A stretch of 20,500 nucleotides of DNA from Nanobdellota archaeon (GCA_022563455.1 JADFNI010000014.1:1-20500), one strand, 5' to 3'. Shown: positions 14,615 through 20,500, numbered from the stretch's first letter. Translations and numbers: made by a program. The notes: a model not told the origin generated them from the sequence alone.

Positions 14615-14622
14615 TTTATAAT
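14615..14622 (-). promoter_or_regulatory. TATA box of the helicase-nuclease operon
   Basis: Minus-strand ATTATAAA is centred 25-26 nt before the ATG at 14593. The divergent gene at 14702 has its own TATA box at 14673-14680. Confidence 0.45.
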
Positions 14623-14672
14623 ATCTTAGTTATAAAATTTATTTTTTCAGTACATGTCAGTGGTGGGATCGG

Positions 14673-14680
14673 TTTATATA
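14673..14680 (+). promoter_or_regulatory. TATA box inside the apparent 5' end of the 237-residue gene
   Basis: TTTATATA is centred 25-26 nt before the ATG at 14702. Because it lies downstream of the first in-frame ATG (14654), it argues that the true start is 14702. Confidence 0.5.
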
Positions 14681-14701
14681 GTTAAAATTATTTTTGTTGA
14701 A

Positions 14702-15415
14702 ATGGTTGGAGAAATGGTTGGAAATGGTTTTAGGGCTTATATTGCAGGTTCTGAATTATATGAGAAAACAGATTCATTAGCTCGGGAAAAGCTTGGGAAA
14801 GATTCAAGAGCATATAGTCGTGTAATGTATGGGGTAGATACGGATAAGGGAACAGGATCTAAATTTCTTTTCAATACTCTAATGGATCAGTGTTTGCCCT
14901 TGGGGCAACGAGTTGCAACACTTAAAGATTTAGAAAAGATCTTTGATTGTGATGAAGGTTTTCTTGATGGGTTTCATGTAGACACTTCCCAAATAGTCTT
15001 GAGGACACAAACTCTTTCGAATCGTTTAAATGCATATATTTTGGGCCCATTGATTGATTATATACATGGGAAGGGTTTGACGTTTTCCTCTGAGAATCCT
15101 TTGATTATTTCTGGGTTGGACTTTAGATCAGACGACGATCCATTTAATGAGGGTTATGGTTTAAGATTAAACTTTCAGGGTGGAAGAATAAGTGCTGAGA
15201 ATGATAAAAGACTTGCACATGAAAACTATGAAGGACGATTAGTTCCATTTGGTAATGGCCAAAAAAAGATATATACTTGGGAAGATGGATTGTCGGGGAT
15301 TTGCCTTAGTGTGATGGGTAATCTTGGTACTGGTGGGACAGATTTACATGAATCTAGTGAAGAGGGGAGAGTAGTTATTTTTGAGGGTGAGTCCCAGTTA
15401 AATTTGGATTATTAA
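14702..15415 (+). CDS. Conserved-looking protein of unknown function
   Basis: 237 residues from the ATG at 14702 (253 if started at 14654; a third candidate is 14714). The promoter spacing favours 14702. The protein appears soluble: no signal peptide or membrane helix remains once the first 16 residues are dropped. It begins MVGEMVGNGFRAYIAGSELYEKTD and contains a long helical region, a DCDEGF motif and glycine-rich segments. The C-terminal half is beta-rich (YGLRLNFQGGRIS ... GICLSVMGNLGTGGTDLHESSEEGRVVIFEGE). I recognise no family or catalytic motif. Its last 18 bases overlap, tail to tail, the following minus-strand gene. Confidence 0.6.
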   Translation: MVGEMVGNGFRAYIAGSELYEKTDSLAREKLGKDSRAYSRVMYGVDTDKGTGSKFLFNTLMDQCLPLGQRVATLKDLEKIFDCDEGFLDGFHVDTSQIVLRTQTLSNRLNAYILGPLIDYIHGKGLTFSSENPLIISGLDFRSDDDPFNEGYGLRLNFQGGRISAENDKRLAHENYEGRLVPFGNGQKKIYTWEDGLSGICLSVMGNLGTGGTDLHESSEEGRVVIFEGESQLNLDY

Positions 15416-16030
15416 GCCCCAGCCGAAAAAGATTGTGGCTATAACAAATAAAACTGCCCAAAGGACTTTGCTTCCGAATAGGATTTTTGTTCCGTCTAAA
15501 GATGAAAAGGGTATTAAGGACCATGCTGCATAATAGATACTTAGTTTTGCGAAAAATTCATAGCCTAAAGAGTATCCAATTATTGCCATAATTATGTTTG
15601 TGATTATTCCCCATGTCGCTATCCATGCAATGTGCCATTCGGTTACTTGGCTAAATCGGTATAGTCCATGTCTTCTTGAAACTCTCTCAGTTTTTGCGTC
15701 AACGTCAAATTCTAATAAGGCAAAAAACCATATAGTTCCCTTGCTAAACAGTGCTAAAATTAATGGAAGCCATAACATTGGGAGCGGGAATTTAAAGTGA
15801 CTATCTTTTCTGAACCCGAATTGGTACATTTTCCAAAAGCTAATTTTTACGTCTATTTCAAAAATATATGCAACAATTTTTTTTGTTAGGGTATTTGAAC
15901 TTAAGATAATTAGAAAACTTAATATGGCTGCAATGAAGAGATCACGGTTACTAAAAGATACAATTACTGCAAGAACTATTGCTGCTACAAGGATTGTTGT
16001 TAGTTCTTTTAGATTTTCATTCTTTTTCAT
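15398..16030 (-). CDS. M50/site-2-protease-like membrane protein lacking the catalytic HExxH
   Basis: 210 residues with about six membrane segments. Spacing and motifs follow archaeal M50 peptidases: a membrane helix where HExxH should lie, a helix with TN near residue 143 where (GP)xxN is expected, and a final WSLIPFSSLDGTKIL (170-184) that matches the family's NxxPxxxLDG motif. At the HExxH position the sequence reads SSNTLTKKIVA (44-54), so the two zinc-binding histidines and the catalytic glutamate are absent. The LDG Asp remains. It is therefore probably a pseudo-protease with a binding or chaperone-like role; homology by eye only. It has its own promoter. Confidence 0.55.
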   Translation of the reverse strand: MKKNENLKELTTILVAAIVLAVIVSFSNRDLFIAAILSFLIILSSNTLTKKIVAYIFEIDVKISFWKMYQFGFRKDSHFKFPLPMLWLPLILALFSKGTIWFFALLEFDVDAKTERVSRRHGLYRFSQVTEWHIAWIATWGIITNIIMAIIGYSLGYEFFAKLSIYYAAWSLIPFSSLDGTKILFGSKVLWAVLFVIATIFFGWGLIIQI

Positions 16031-16049
16031 TTTAAATTAAGGGAATGTA

Positions 16050-16059
16050 TTTATATAAA
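16050..16059 (-). promoter_or_regulatory. TATA box of the M50-like gene
   Basis: The palindromic TTTATATAAA is centred ~25 nt before the ATG at 16030. The rest of the 130-bp divergent interval up to 16160 holds only this and the PRC-barrel TATA box. Confidence 0.45.
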
Positions 16060-16131
16060 TTTATCTAGGCTTACCCTTTTTAGTTTTATCGTTGCTGTTA
16101 GATAATCAAAGTATACTCTATCATAGGAATA

Positions 16132-16139
16132 TATATAAA
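16132..16139 (+). promoter_or_regulatory. TATA box of the PRC-barrel gene
   Basis: TATATAAA is centred 25-26 nt before the ATG at 16161. Confidence 0.5.
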
Positions 16140-16160
16140 TGAATAATTTTTAGAAGTACT

Positions 16161-16451
16161 ATGCTTAGAATAAAGAGACTCAGTGAAGTTATTGGGAGAA
16201 AGGTTTATACAGACTCTGGAGATTTGTTTGGTCTTGTTGAGGAAGTTAATTTAGTAGATAATAAGATAGATGGATGGAGAATTGTTGTTGCTCGGGAGAG
16301 TGGCATGATGCAAATTCTTGGAGGAGCAAGAGGTATTATTGTGCCACATCAATTTATTAAGGCTATTGGGGATATCATGATTATTAACCGAAACGCTGTT
16401 CCTGTTCAATCTGAAGAGGACATCTCCTTGGAAGAAGAAGAATTGATGTGA
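16161..16451 (+). CDS. PRC-barrel domain protein
   Basis: 96 residues. The whole protein is one PRC-barrel: LSEVIGRKVYTDSGDLFGLVEEVNL, followed by beta strands (WRIVVAR, GIIVPHQFIKAIGDIMIINR). Stand-alone PRC-barrels are common in archaea, where family members have been linked to RNA processing and to cell division (CdvB-type and Euryarchaeal partners of FtsZ), so a scaffold role is likely but unspecific. An acidic tail (EEDISLEEEELM) is normal. The last codons lie inside the first unit of the downstream 47-bp tandem repeat. Confidence 0.8.
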   Translation: MLRIKRLSEVIGRKVYTDSGDLFGLVEEVNLVDNKIDGWRIVVARESGMMQILGGARGIIVPHQFIKAIGDIMIINRNAVPVQSEEDISLEEEELM

Positions 16452-16543
16452 AGATCAATTCATCATCAAATCAGAGATTTGCTAAAGAACTAATGTGAAC
16501 ATTAGCTCATTATCAAATCTGAGATTTGTTAAAGAATTGATGT
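16441..16543 (+). repeat. 47-bp tandem repeat with compensated hairpins
   Basis: Unit 1 begins at 16441, unit 2 at 16488, and a 9-bp partial third at 16535: a period of exactly 47. Each unit contains two inverted repeats. First hairpin: AATTGAT...ATCAATT (16441-16460) in unit 1 and CTAATGT-GA-ACATTAG (16490-16505) in unit 2. Two aligned stem pairs differ but stay complementary (T-A to C-G, G-C to A-T). Second hairpin: CAAATC and GATTTG with a 3-nt loop (16467-16481 and 16514-16528). It overlaps the stop codon of the PRC-barrel gene and lies before the next TATA box, so it would be in the 3' untranslated RNA of that gene. A transcription-end or RNA-stability element is a plausible reading. Confidence 0.6.
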
Positions 16544-16557
16544 AGTTTCCCAGAACA

Positions 16558-16565
16558 TTTAAATA
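16558..16565 (+). promoter_or_regulatory. TATA box of the membrane-protein operon
   Basis: TTTAAATA is centred 26 nt before the ATG at 16587 rather than the gene start at 16673. This predicts an ~86-nt transcribed segment ahead of the first membrane protein, beginning with the mini-ORF's ATG. Confidence 0.5.
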
Positions 16566-16586
16566 GGTTTTTCTCTATACCCCCTT

Positions 16587-16673
16587 ATGATATTCGATAA
16601 TAAAGGGGCTTTAGGTGTTAAATTATACAATGGCAAAGCCATTGTGAATCTAAAATCCAGGGATTTTAGCTGA
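16587..16673 (+). CDS. Leaderless 28-codon leader ORF upstream of the membrane-protein operon
   Basis: ATG at 16587 lies exactly at the predicted transcription start. The frame encodes MIFDNKGALGVKLYNGKAIV plus NLKSRDFS and stops at TGA 16671-16673, sharing its last base with the ATG of the next gene (TGATG). Its RNA would contain two strong perfect hairpins (16627-16645 and 16650-16669). The first residues, MIFDN, echo the start of the next protein, MIFNN. It could be a regulatory leader peptide, a translational coupler, or a real small protein; codon evidence alone cannot decide. Confidence 0.4.
   Translation: MIFDNKGALGVKLYNGKAIVNLKSRDFS
16627..16669 (+). promoter_or_regulatory. Two perfect hairpins just before the first membrane-protein gene
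   Basis: Hairpin 1: ACAATGGC-AAA-GCCATTGT (16627-16645), an 8-bp stem with a 3-nt loop. Hairpin 2: CTAAAATCC-AG-GGATTTTAG (16650-16669), a 9-bp arm palindrome (8 pairs with a CAGG loop in RNA). They end three bases before the ATG at 16673. Folding would hide the start region; ribosomes crossing the leader ORF would melt both. No T-run follows, so a bacterial-type terminator is unlikely. Confidence 0.55.
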
Positions 16674-17164
16674 TGATATTCAACAACCCAATATTTACCG
16701 AGATGATTTTGCCGTTTCTTTTGATCTTTGTAGTTATTTTTGCGATTCTACAGAAGTCTAAAATTCTTGGGGATGGGAAAAAGCAGATTGATTCTCTTGT
16801 TGCTCTGGCTATTGCTCTACTTCTCATTGGTGTTCCCGACGCTAGAAATATTGTTACTGGAATAATTCCTTGGCTTGCTGTTGGTATTGTTGTTTTACTT
16901 ATGTATTTTCTTTTATATGGATTTATTCCTGAGGGGGAGGGTAGTAAGGGGATGCCTAAGTGGATGAGAAATATGATTTATTTAGTGGTTATTCTTTTTG
17001 TCGTTGTCGTCCTTTTTACAGTAACACCTCTTGGAGGTATGATTTATGATTTTGTAATTGCTGGGACGAGCTCGGAAGTATGGATAAATGTTATTATGAT
17101 TGCAGTTATTGTTGCAGTTATCGGTGTAGCTGTTAAAGGCGGTAGTTGGGGAAAAGACGATTAG
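16673..17164 (+). CDS. Five-helix membrane protein, paralogue 1 of a tandem family
   Basis: 163 residues with five hydrophobic stretches at about 10-26, 40-55, 62-86, 101-120 and 134-155. The diagnostic segment PFLLIFVVIFAILQKSKIL (residues 14-32) recurs in the next protein as PFLLIFAIVFAILQKSKLL and more loosely in the third. The family is unnamed to me; such small polytopic proteins recur in DPANN archaea, but I can only infer a role. The C-terminus is short and charged (GKDD). Translation probably depends on the upstream mini-ORF through the TGATG overlap, since no Shine-Dalgarno sequence is visible. The neighbours suggest an envelope or secretion complex. Confidence 0.7.
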   Translation: MIFNNPIFTEMILPFLLIFVVIFAILQKSKILGDGKKQIDSLVALAIALLLIGVPDARNIVTGIIPWLAVGIVVLLMYFLLYGFIPEGEGSKGMPKWMRNMIYLVVILFVVVVLFTVTPLGGMIYDFVIAGTSSEVWINVIMIAVIVAVIGVAVKGGSWGKDD

Positions 17165-17185
17165 GTCTCTTGACAATTCAAAAGG

Positions 17186-17193
17186 TATATAAA
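17186..17193 (+). promoter_or_regulatory. TATA box before the second membrane-protein gene
   Basis: TATATAAA is centred 25-26 nt before the ATG at 17215, so genes 2 and 3 can be transcribed without gene 1. A near-perfect anti-16S match AAGGAGGTG (17205-17213) ends one base before the ATG, too close for normal use and upstream of the predicted transcript start. Confidence 0.45.
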
Positions 17194-17214
17194 TAATAAT
17201 TCTTAAGGAGGTGT

Positions 17215-17751
17215 ATGGGATTTTTTGATAATGTTGGGGGTGGTACAACAATTACTGATGTACTTAATATTTGGAACGATATTGGGGTATTTTCTTATGT
17301 AATTCCTTTCTTACTTATCTTTGCGATAGTTTTTGCAATTTTGCAAAAGTCAAAACTTTTATCTGATAAAGATCATGATAATAAGGCAATACTTGCAATT
17401 ATTTCAGTTTCAGTGTCTCTTTTGTCTTTGCAATTTGATATTGTTTCTGAGTTTTTTGCAATAATTTTTCCACGGTTTGGAATGGGAATCGCTATTCTTT
17501 TAGTTGCATTGATATTTGTGGCATTTCTTCATCAAGGAATTGGTGAAGATAACGAGACTTCAAAGAGAACGATGGCGGCTATTGGGTGGCTTGTTGGAGT
17601 AAGCATTGTTATTTGGTCTTTAAGTGAATGGAACAATTGGTCCAGTCGTGGTGGATTTGGATTTTGGTTTAGCCAATATTTTTGGAGTTTGGTTGTTCTT
17701 GGAGCAATAATTGCAGCAATTGCGTTTGCTGTTAAGGGGGAGAGTAAATAA
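17215..17751 (+). CDS. Five-helix membrane protein, paralogue 2 of a tandem family
   Basis: 178 residues. An extra N-terminal glycine-rich segment (GFFDNVGGGTTITDVLNIW) precedes the first helix (~28-46), which carries the shared PFLLIFAIVFAILQKSKLL motif. Four more hydrophobic segments follow at about 60-77, 80-107, 121-137 and 155-174, with polar loops DKDHDNK and HQGIGEDNETSKR. The topology matches paralogue 1. Its TAA shares a base with the next start codon (TAATG, 17749-17753), so genes 2 and 3 are translationally coupled. No enzymatic motif is visible; a structural or channel-forming role is inference. Confidence 0.7.
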   Translation: MGFFDNVGGGTTITDVLNIWNDIGVFSYVIPFLLIFAIVFAILQKSKLLSDKDHDNKAILAIISVSVSLLSLQFDIVSEFFAIIFPRFGMGIAILLVALIFVAFLHQGIGEDNETSKRTMAAIGWLVGVSIVIWSLSEWNNWSSRGGFGFWFSQYFWSLVVLGAIIAAIAFAVKGESK

Positions 17752-18236
17752 TGGCTGCCGAAGTTGTTTCGGTTTCTGCGATAGGATATTTTCTTCCGAT
17801 TTTTGCATTTTTGTTGGTATTTATTGTTATGTATTCTGTTTTAAAGAAGACAGGAATTCTTGGAGGGAGTAACCCTGTGATGCTTTTTGTTTCGTTTATT
17901 CTAGCTAGCTTTTTTATTCTTGAGGCATCTCTTGTTGAGTTTATTCAAGTGAGTTCTGCTTGGTTTGGGGTCGCAGTTATATTTATTTTCTTTATGCTTA
18001 TAACTATTGCATTTATGCCATGGGACAATCCTTTTAATTTTATGATGAAAAATGATTGGTTTAGTTGGGCGGCTCTCGGTCTAATTCTTGGTATTTTTGT
18101 GATAAGTTCTGCTTATACTTTTAACTTTGTTGTTAATTGGGATTTTCTTGACTCTTGGATAGATACCGATTGGTTTGGATTTGTTTTACTAATTATAATT
18201 GCCGGAGTTGTTTCTGCAGTTGTTTCGAAGAAGTAG
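17751..18236 (+). CDS. Five-helix membrane protein, paralogue 3 of a tandem family
   Basis: 161 residues with five hydrophobic stretches at about 9-30, 40-60, 66-90, 103-125 and 138-158. The first helix ends FIVMYSVLKKTGILGG, the diverged equivalent of FAILQKSKILG in paralogues 1 and 2. A conserved-looking loop MPWDNPFNFMMKNDWFSW lies between helices 3 and 4. A purine-rich GGGGGAGAG about ten bases upstream could serve as a ribosome-binding site, consistent with its place at the end of a coupled pair. The protein ends with a basic VSKK. Confidence 0.68.
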   Translation: MAAEVVSVSAIGYFLPIFAFLLVFIVMYSVLKKTGILGGSNPVMLFVSFILASFFILEASLVEFIQVSSAWFGVAVIFIFFMLITIAFMPWDNPFNFMMKNDWFSWAALGLILGIFVISSAYTFNFVVNWDFLDSWIDTDWFGFVLLIIIAGVVSAVVSKK

Positions 18237-18252
18237 GTGGTTTGGTTTTTTA
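18237..18252 (+). terminator. T-rich transcription end after the membrane-protein operon
   Basis: Directly after the TAG, the plus strand reads GTGGTTTGGTTTTTTA, a T-rich tract of the kind that ends archaeal transcripts. The remaining 83 bp up to the convergent gene show no other feature. Confidence 0.3.
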
Positions 18253-18335
18253 GAATAGGAGCGAAGCCTCTCGATTGCAAATTTATTATTAAGACTGAAA
18301 TATTATATTTAGAAATTTGATATAATTATTTTGAA

Positions 18336-19085
18336 TTATTTTGCCAATTTTTTTAACGCATTAATATTATCTACCAATGGATTCATCAATTTTTGAACGG
18401 TTCCATGTAAGTTATCCAAGTCTTTGTGGATCATTGCCGAACTTTCTCCTAATTCTCCTACTTTTCCAATTATTGCGTGTTGGAGGGAATCAATGGAACT
18501 TTCTATTCTTTTTAGACGGTCATCAATATCGTTCACTTTTTCTTGAATTCTATTTTTGAAGTTTAGGATGTCTCCTGTTTTTTCTTTGTACTCATTTATT
18601 TTTTCAGTTGCTACTTGTTCGGCTATTTCTGAGATTGTGTCTGTGCTTAGTGCCTCTGCTGGAGCATAGTAATCTTGATCTGGATAGGCCTGTGGTGTTT
18701 CGGCATAATAAGGATCTATTGGTGCTTCTGCTGGGTAGATTTCTGGGCCTTTTGTATTTGCAGGATCTTGTGGCACTTGTGGAGGTGGAGGTATTGGCAT
18801 TTGTGATTGTTGAGTGTTTGTTTGTTGGGGAACTCCTTCTTGAGGGGGGAGTCCTTGTGAGCCTTGTGATTGGTTTATGTTTGCGTCTCCACCCATTATT
18901 GAAGCTTGCATTCCACTTTGACTTGTAGGCACATCTGGTGGAGAAACTGCATTTTTAATTTTTGCTTGATTTAAAGAATTATTTATATCTGCAGGAGGAA
19001 TTCCTTCATTTGTTAACTGTGTTGTTATTTCCACGTCTGTCACTCCATTTTTTTGCATTTCCATTATTCTATCTAGGGTTGTCAT
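18336..19085 (-). CDS. Cytoplasmic protein with UBA-like start, Pro/Gln linker and C-terminal coiled coil
   Basis: 249 residues, no signal or membrane helix. Residues ~5-43 (IMEMQKNGVTDVEITTQLTNEGIPPADINNSLNQA) form a three-helix unit like UBA or HTH-type 'hydrophobic patch' domains. Residues ~45-140 are a low-complexity linker rich in Pro, Gln and Tyr (QMPIPPPPQVPQDP, YPAEAPIDPYYAETPQAYPDQDYY). Residues ~145-249 are predicted coiled coil (IQEKVNDIDDRLKRIESSIDSLQHAIIGKVGEL). This resembles a flexible scaffold or tether. It follows the 134-residue coiled-coil gene after a six-base gap and points toward the membrane-protein operon. Specific function unknown. Confidence 0.6.
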   Translation of the reverse strand: MTTLDRIMEMQKNGVTDVEITTQLTNEGIPPADINNSLNQAKIKNAVSPPDVPTSQSGMQASIMGGDANINQSQGSQGLPPQEGVPQQTNTQQSQMPIPPPPQVPQDPANTKGPEIYPAEAPIDPYYAETPQAYPDQDYYAPAEALSTDTISEIAEQVATEKINEYKEKTGDILNFKNRIQEKVNDIDDRLKRIESSIDSLQHAIIGKVGELGESSAMIHKDLDNLHGTVQKLMNPLVDNINALKKLAK

Positions 19086-19091
19086 AATATT

Positions 19092-19496
19092 TTAGGAATC
19101 CTCTGTTTTTAGTTCTTTCTTAGGATTGGCATTTTTTAGACGCTCATCAATTAGAGCTTCAACGTCTTTTTTTCTCATGAATTTTAATGGTTCAAAATCT
19201 TTTAACATTCTTTCTATTAATACCATTTCGTCTCTTTTTACGAACTTATTGAAATCTATAATTAAATTATTTGATGTCTTTTTTAATTTTTCAAGATCTT
19301 TTTTAATTATTTGATTATCTTTTCTAAGTTCATTAATTTTATCTTCTAATTCTCCTCTTGAGGAGATGAAATTTTTTCCAAGGAGCAAGACTCTTTCTCT
19401 AATTAACCTGTTTCTTTCTATTGTATCTCTAAGTCTTGTATTAAAATCAGACATCATCAAACCCATTTGATCATTTGTTTCTTGAGGAGCTGCCAT
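19092..19496 (-). CDS. Coiled-coil protein, unknown function
   Basis: 134 residues, almost entirely alpha-helical and charged. Heptads run from about residue 15 to 95 (LRDTIERNRLIRERVLLLGK, then GELEDKINELRKDNQIIKKD and beyond). A short C-terminal helical unit (FMRKKDVEALIDERLKN) is followed by an acidic/basic tail. No membrane segment. First gene of a two-gene operon and divergent from the secretion ATPase, with which it may share regulation. By analogy with archaellum FlaC/D/E-type and other coiled-coil adaptors it could link motor and membrane parts; this is inference from context only. Confidence 0.6.
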   Translation of the reverse strand: MAAPQETNDQMGLMMSDFNTRLRDTIERNRLIRERVLLLGKNFISSRGELEDKINELRKDNQIIKKDLEKLKKTSNNLIIDFNKFVKRDEMVLIERMLKDFEPLKFMRKKDVEALIDERLKNANPKKELKTEDS

Positions 19497-19517
19497 AACT
19501 TTTGTAAGGTGGGCAAG

Positions 19518-19525
19518 TTTATAAG
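19518..19525 (-). promoter_or_regulatory. TATA box of the coiled-coil operon in the divergent interval
   Basis: Minus-strand CTTATAAA is centred 25-26 nt before the ATG at 19496. The plus-strand gene lacks an equally clear box; TTTTAATAT at 19564-19572 is the best candidate (~29 nt before 19597). Confidence 0.45.
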
Positions 19526-19596
19526 ATTTTGCACATTATGAGATGTTTAGGAGTATACATAAATTTTAATATGGGTTTTTGTTTTTGTTTTTTGAG

Positions 19597-20500
19597 ATGA
19601 TGTTTAAACCGGATACTGCGCTTTTTTCTTACGAGGTAATAAGGGAAAGTGGGGAAAATGTAATGTATATTAATTATTTAGGAGCGCCCTATGTTCCAAG
19701 TTTAGTTGAGTCATCTGAAGTTATGGGGCGAACGATTGATGACCTTCGCGAGGATTCGAATGTTTCTCGAGTGGTCTTTGTTCAGCAAAGGAATTATTCT
19801 CACGATTCTTCTCAAGTTTTTATGCTTGTTGAAATTGCAGATCTATATGACTTTTTGGTTAAACAAGAAAGAATAGTTAGCTCTGAAAAATTGGCTCACT
19901 TAACGACTGTTTATCATGAAGCGTTTGCTTTTCTTAATAATATTGTTAATAGTTTGTTGAGGACAGATCCTGTTTATGCGTATCGAGAACTTAAGAGCAC
20001 ACTTTTTTCTCAGAAGGCAGCGCTTGAAAAGGGAAAGGATAACGGCGACTATATTAGAATAATTGAAAAAATTATTAGTTATTTTGACAATCTTAAATTG
20101 ATTAAATTTTTGAAGAATTATTTTGATTCTTATTCTCTTGGGAACAGAGATATTTATTCTGAAGTTTTTAGGGCGGATATTATGCCTAATTTTACTTTTA
20201 CTAGAATGGTTGCAAGACTTCCTAGTGATGCCGAAATAATTGAACAGTACAGCATATCTAAAGGCCACGACAAGAGCCTTGTTACGATTTTTAAGAGGCC
20301 GAACAAATCTAAATTTGTTTATCATATAGTTCCTCCCGAATATACATTAGACGAGGATTCTCATATGCTTCTTAATTTGGCTAGGAACGTCATGATTGAA
20401 CATAAACCGTCTGAAGATGAGTTTAACGATCCTGAAAGGACGCGGCAAGTTTTTTTTAATGTTGCAAAAGATCTTATTTCGGAACTAGCGACAAACAAGA
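19597..20500 (+). CDS. Type II/IV secretion (archaellum/pilus) ATPase, N-terminal part
   Basis: The frame is open to the end of the window (301 codons seen), starting at ATG 19597 (a second ATG follows at 19600). The visible part corresponds to the N-terminal and linker domains of archaeal GspE/TadA/FlaI-type hexameric ATPases: a helical/beta N-domain, a variable middle (~100-190), then VPPEYTLDEDSHMLLNLARNV and PSEDEFNDPERTRQVFF, the segment typically found just before the RecA-like ATPase core. The Walker A and B motifs would lie beyond base 20500, so catalytic competence cannot be checked. Such ATPases drive assembly of pili or archaella with a polytopic partner of the TadC/FlaJ family, often encoded next. 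Which system it powers is unknown. Confidence 0.65.
   Translation, partial: MMFKPDTALFSYEVIRESGENVMYINYLGAPYVPSLVESSEVMGRTIDDLREDSNVSRVVFVQQRNYSHDSSQVFMLVEIADLYDFLVKQERIVSSEKLAHLTTVYHEAFAFLNNIVNSLLRTDPVYAYRELKSTLFSQKAALEKGKDNGDYIRIIEKIISYFDNLKLIKFLKNYFDSYSLGNRDIYSEVFRADIMPNFTFTRMVARLPSDAEIIEQYSISKGHDKSLVTIFKRPNKSKFVYHIVPPEYTLDEDSHMLLNLARNVMIEHKPSEDEFNDPERTRQVFFNVAKDLISELATNK

Noticed and set aside
16441..16543. CRISPR array
   Set aside because: The 47-bp units abut without unique spacers and number only two and a fraction.
16581..16608. CCCCTTAT...ATAAAGGGG hairpin at the operon start
   Set aside because: The left arm lies upstream of the predicted transcription start at 16587, so it would not form in the RNA; it also needs a bulged base.
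17205..17213. AAGGAGGTG as a functional Shine-Dalgarno site
   Set aside because: It ends one base before the ATG, too close for ribosome use, and lies upstream of the transcript start predicted from the TATA box at 17186-17193.
19538..19600. Twenty-codon ORF (MRCLGVYINFNMGFCFCFLR) overlapping the ATPase start by ATGA
   Set aside because: Its ATG is only ~17 nt from the nearest TATA-like sequence and the composition is driven by a T-rich tract; no support beyond the overlap.

Overview
The window looks like a chromosome segment of a DPANN archaeon, most likely of the Pacearchaeota/Woesearchaeota (Nanoarchaeota) type. The basis is AT-rich DNA; archaeal TATA boxes centred 25-29 nt before many start codons (leaderless transcription); Asn-glycosylation-rich surface proteins; a FANCM/Hef-type helicase with a separate XPF-type nuclease; a PRC-barrel protein; and the start of an archaeal type II/IV secretion ATPase. 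I cannot run a phylogeny, so this is inference. I see no rRNA, tRNA, CRISPR array or classical insertion sequence.

Layout. (1) 1-2531, plus strand: the 3' end of a P-type cation ATPase, whose first ~160 bases look foreign to the rest; a 60-bp broken copy of the start of a TctA-type permease gene; a small membrane protein; and the intact permease. (2) 2506-11448, minus strand: a surface-protein cluster read right to left. It holds a 1,889-residue glycoprotein-like giant with an N-terminal anchor, a LamG domain, Ig-like domains, a nine-lysine run and two helix-turn-helix-like repeats at its C-terminus; a 305-residue secreted paralogue of its C-terminal module; a 188-residue anchored protein; and a 566-residue protein with a signal peptide and a C-terminal anchor. 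(3) 11616-14593: an arginase/agmatinase-family enzyme on plus, converging on a split Hef pair (nuclease and helicase) on minus. (4) 14702-16451: an unrecognised 237-residue protein, an M50/site-2-protease-like membrane protein lacking its HExxH motif, and a PRC-barrel protein. (5) 16441-20500: a 47-bp tandem repeat with compensated hairpins, a leaderless 28-codon mini-ORF containing two perfect hairpins, three tandem paralogous five-helix membrane proteins, a converging pair of coiled-coil proteins, and the N-terminal part of the secretion ATPase.

How the parts may work together (inference): region 5 reads as one envelope machine. It would have small polytopic membrane subunits, coiled-coil adaptors and a hexameric motor of the archaellum/pilus type, with a structured leader controlling the membrane operon. 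Region 2 would supply the glycosylated cell surface. The most promising unusual signals are the tandem membrane-protein operon with its leader, the helix-turn-helix tail on an apparently extracellular protein, two in-frame palindromic elements inside the giant gene, and the chimeric P-type ATPase at the left edge.
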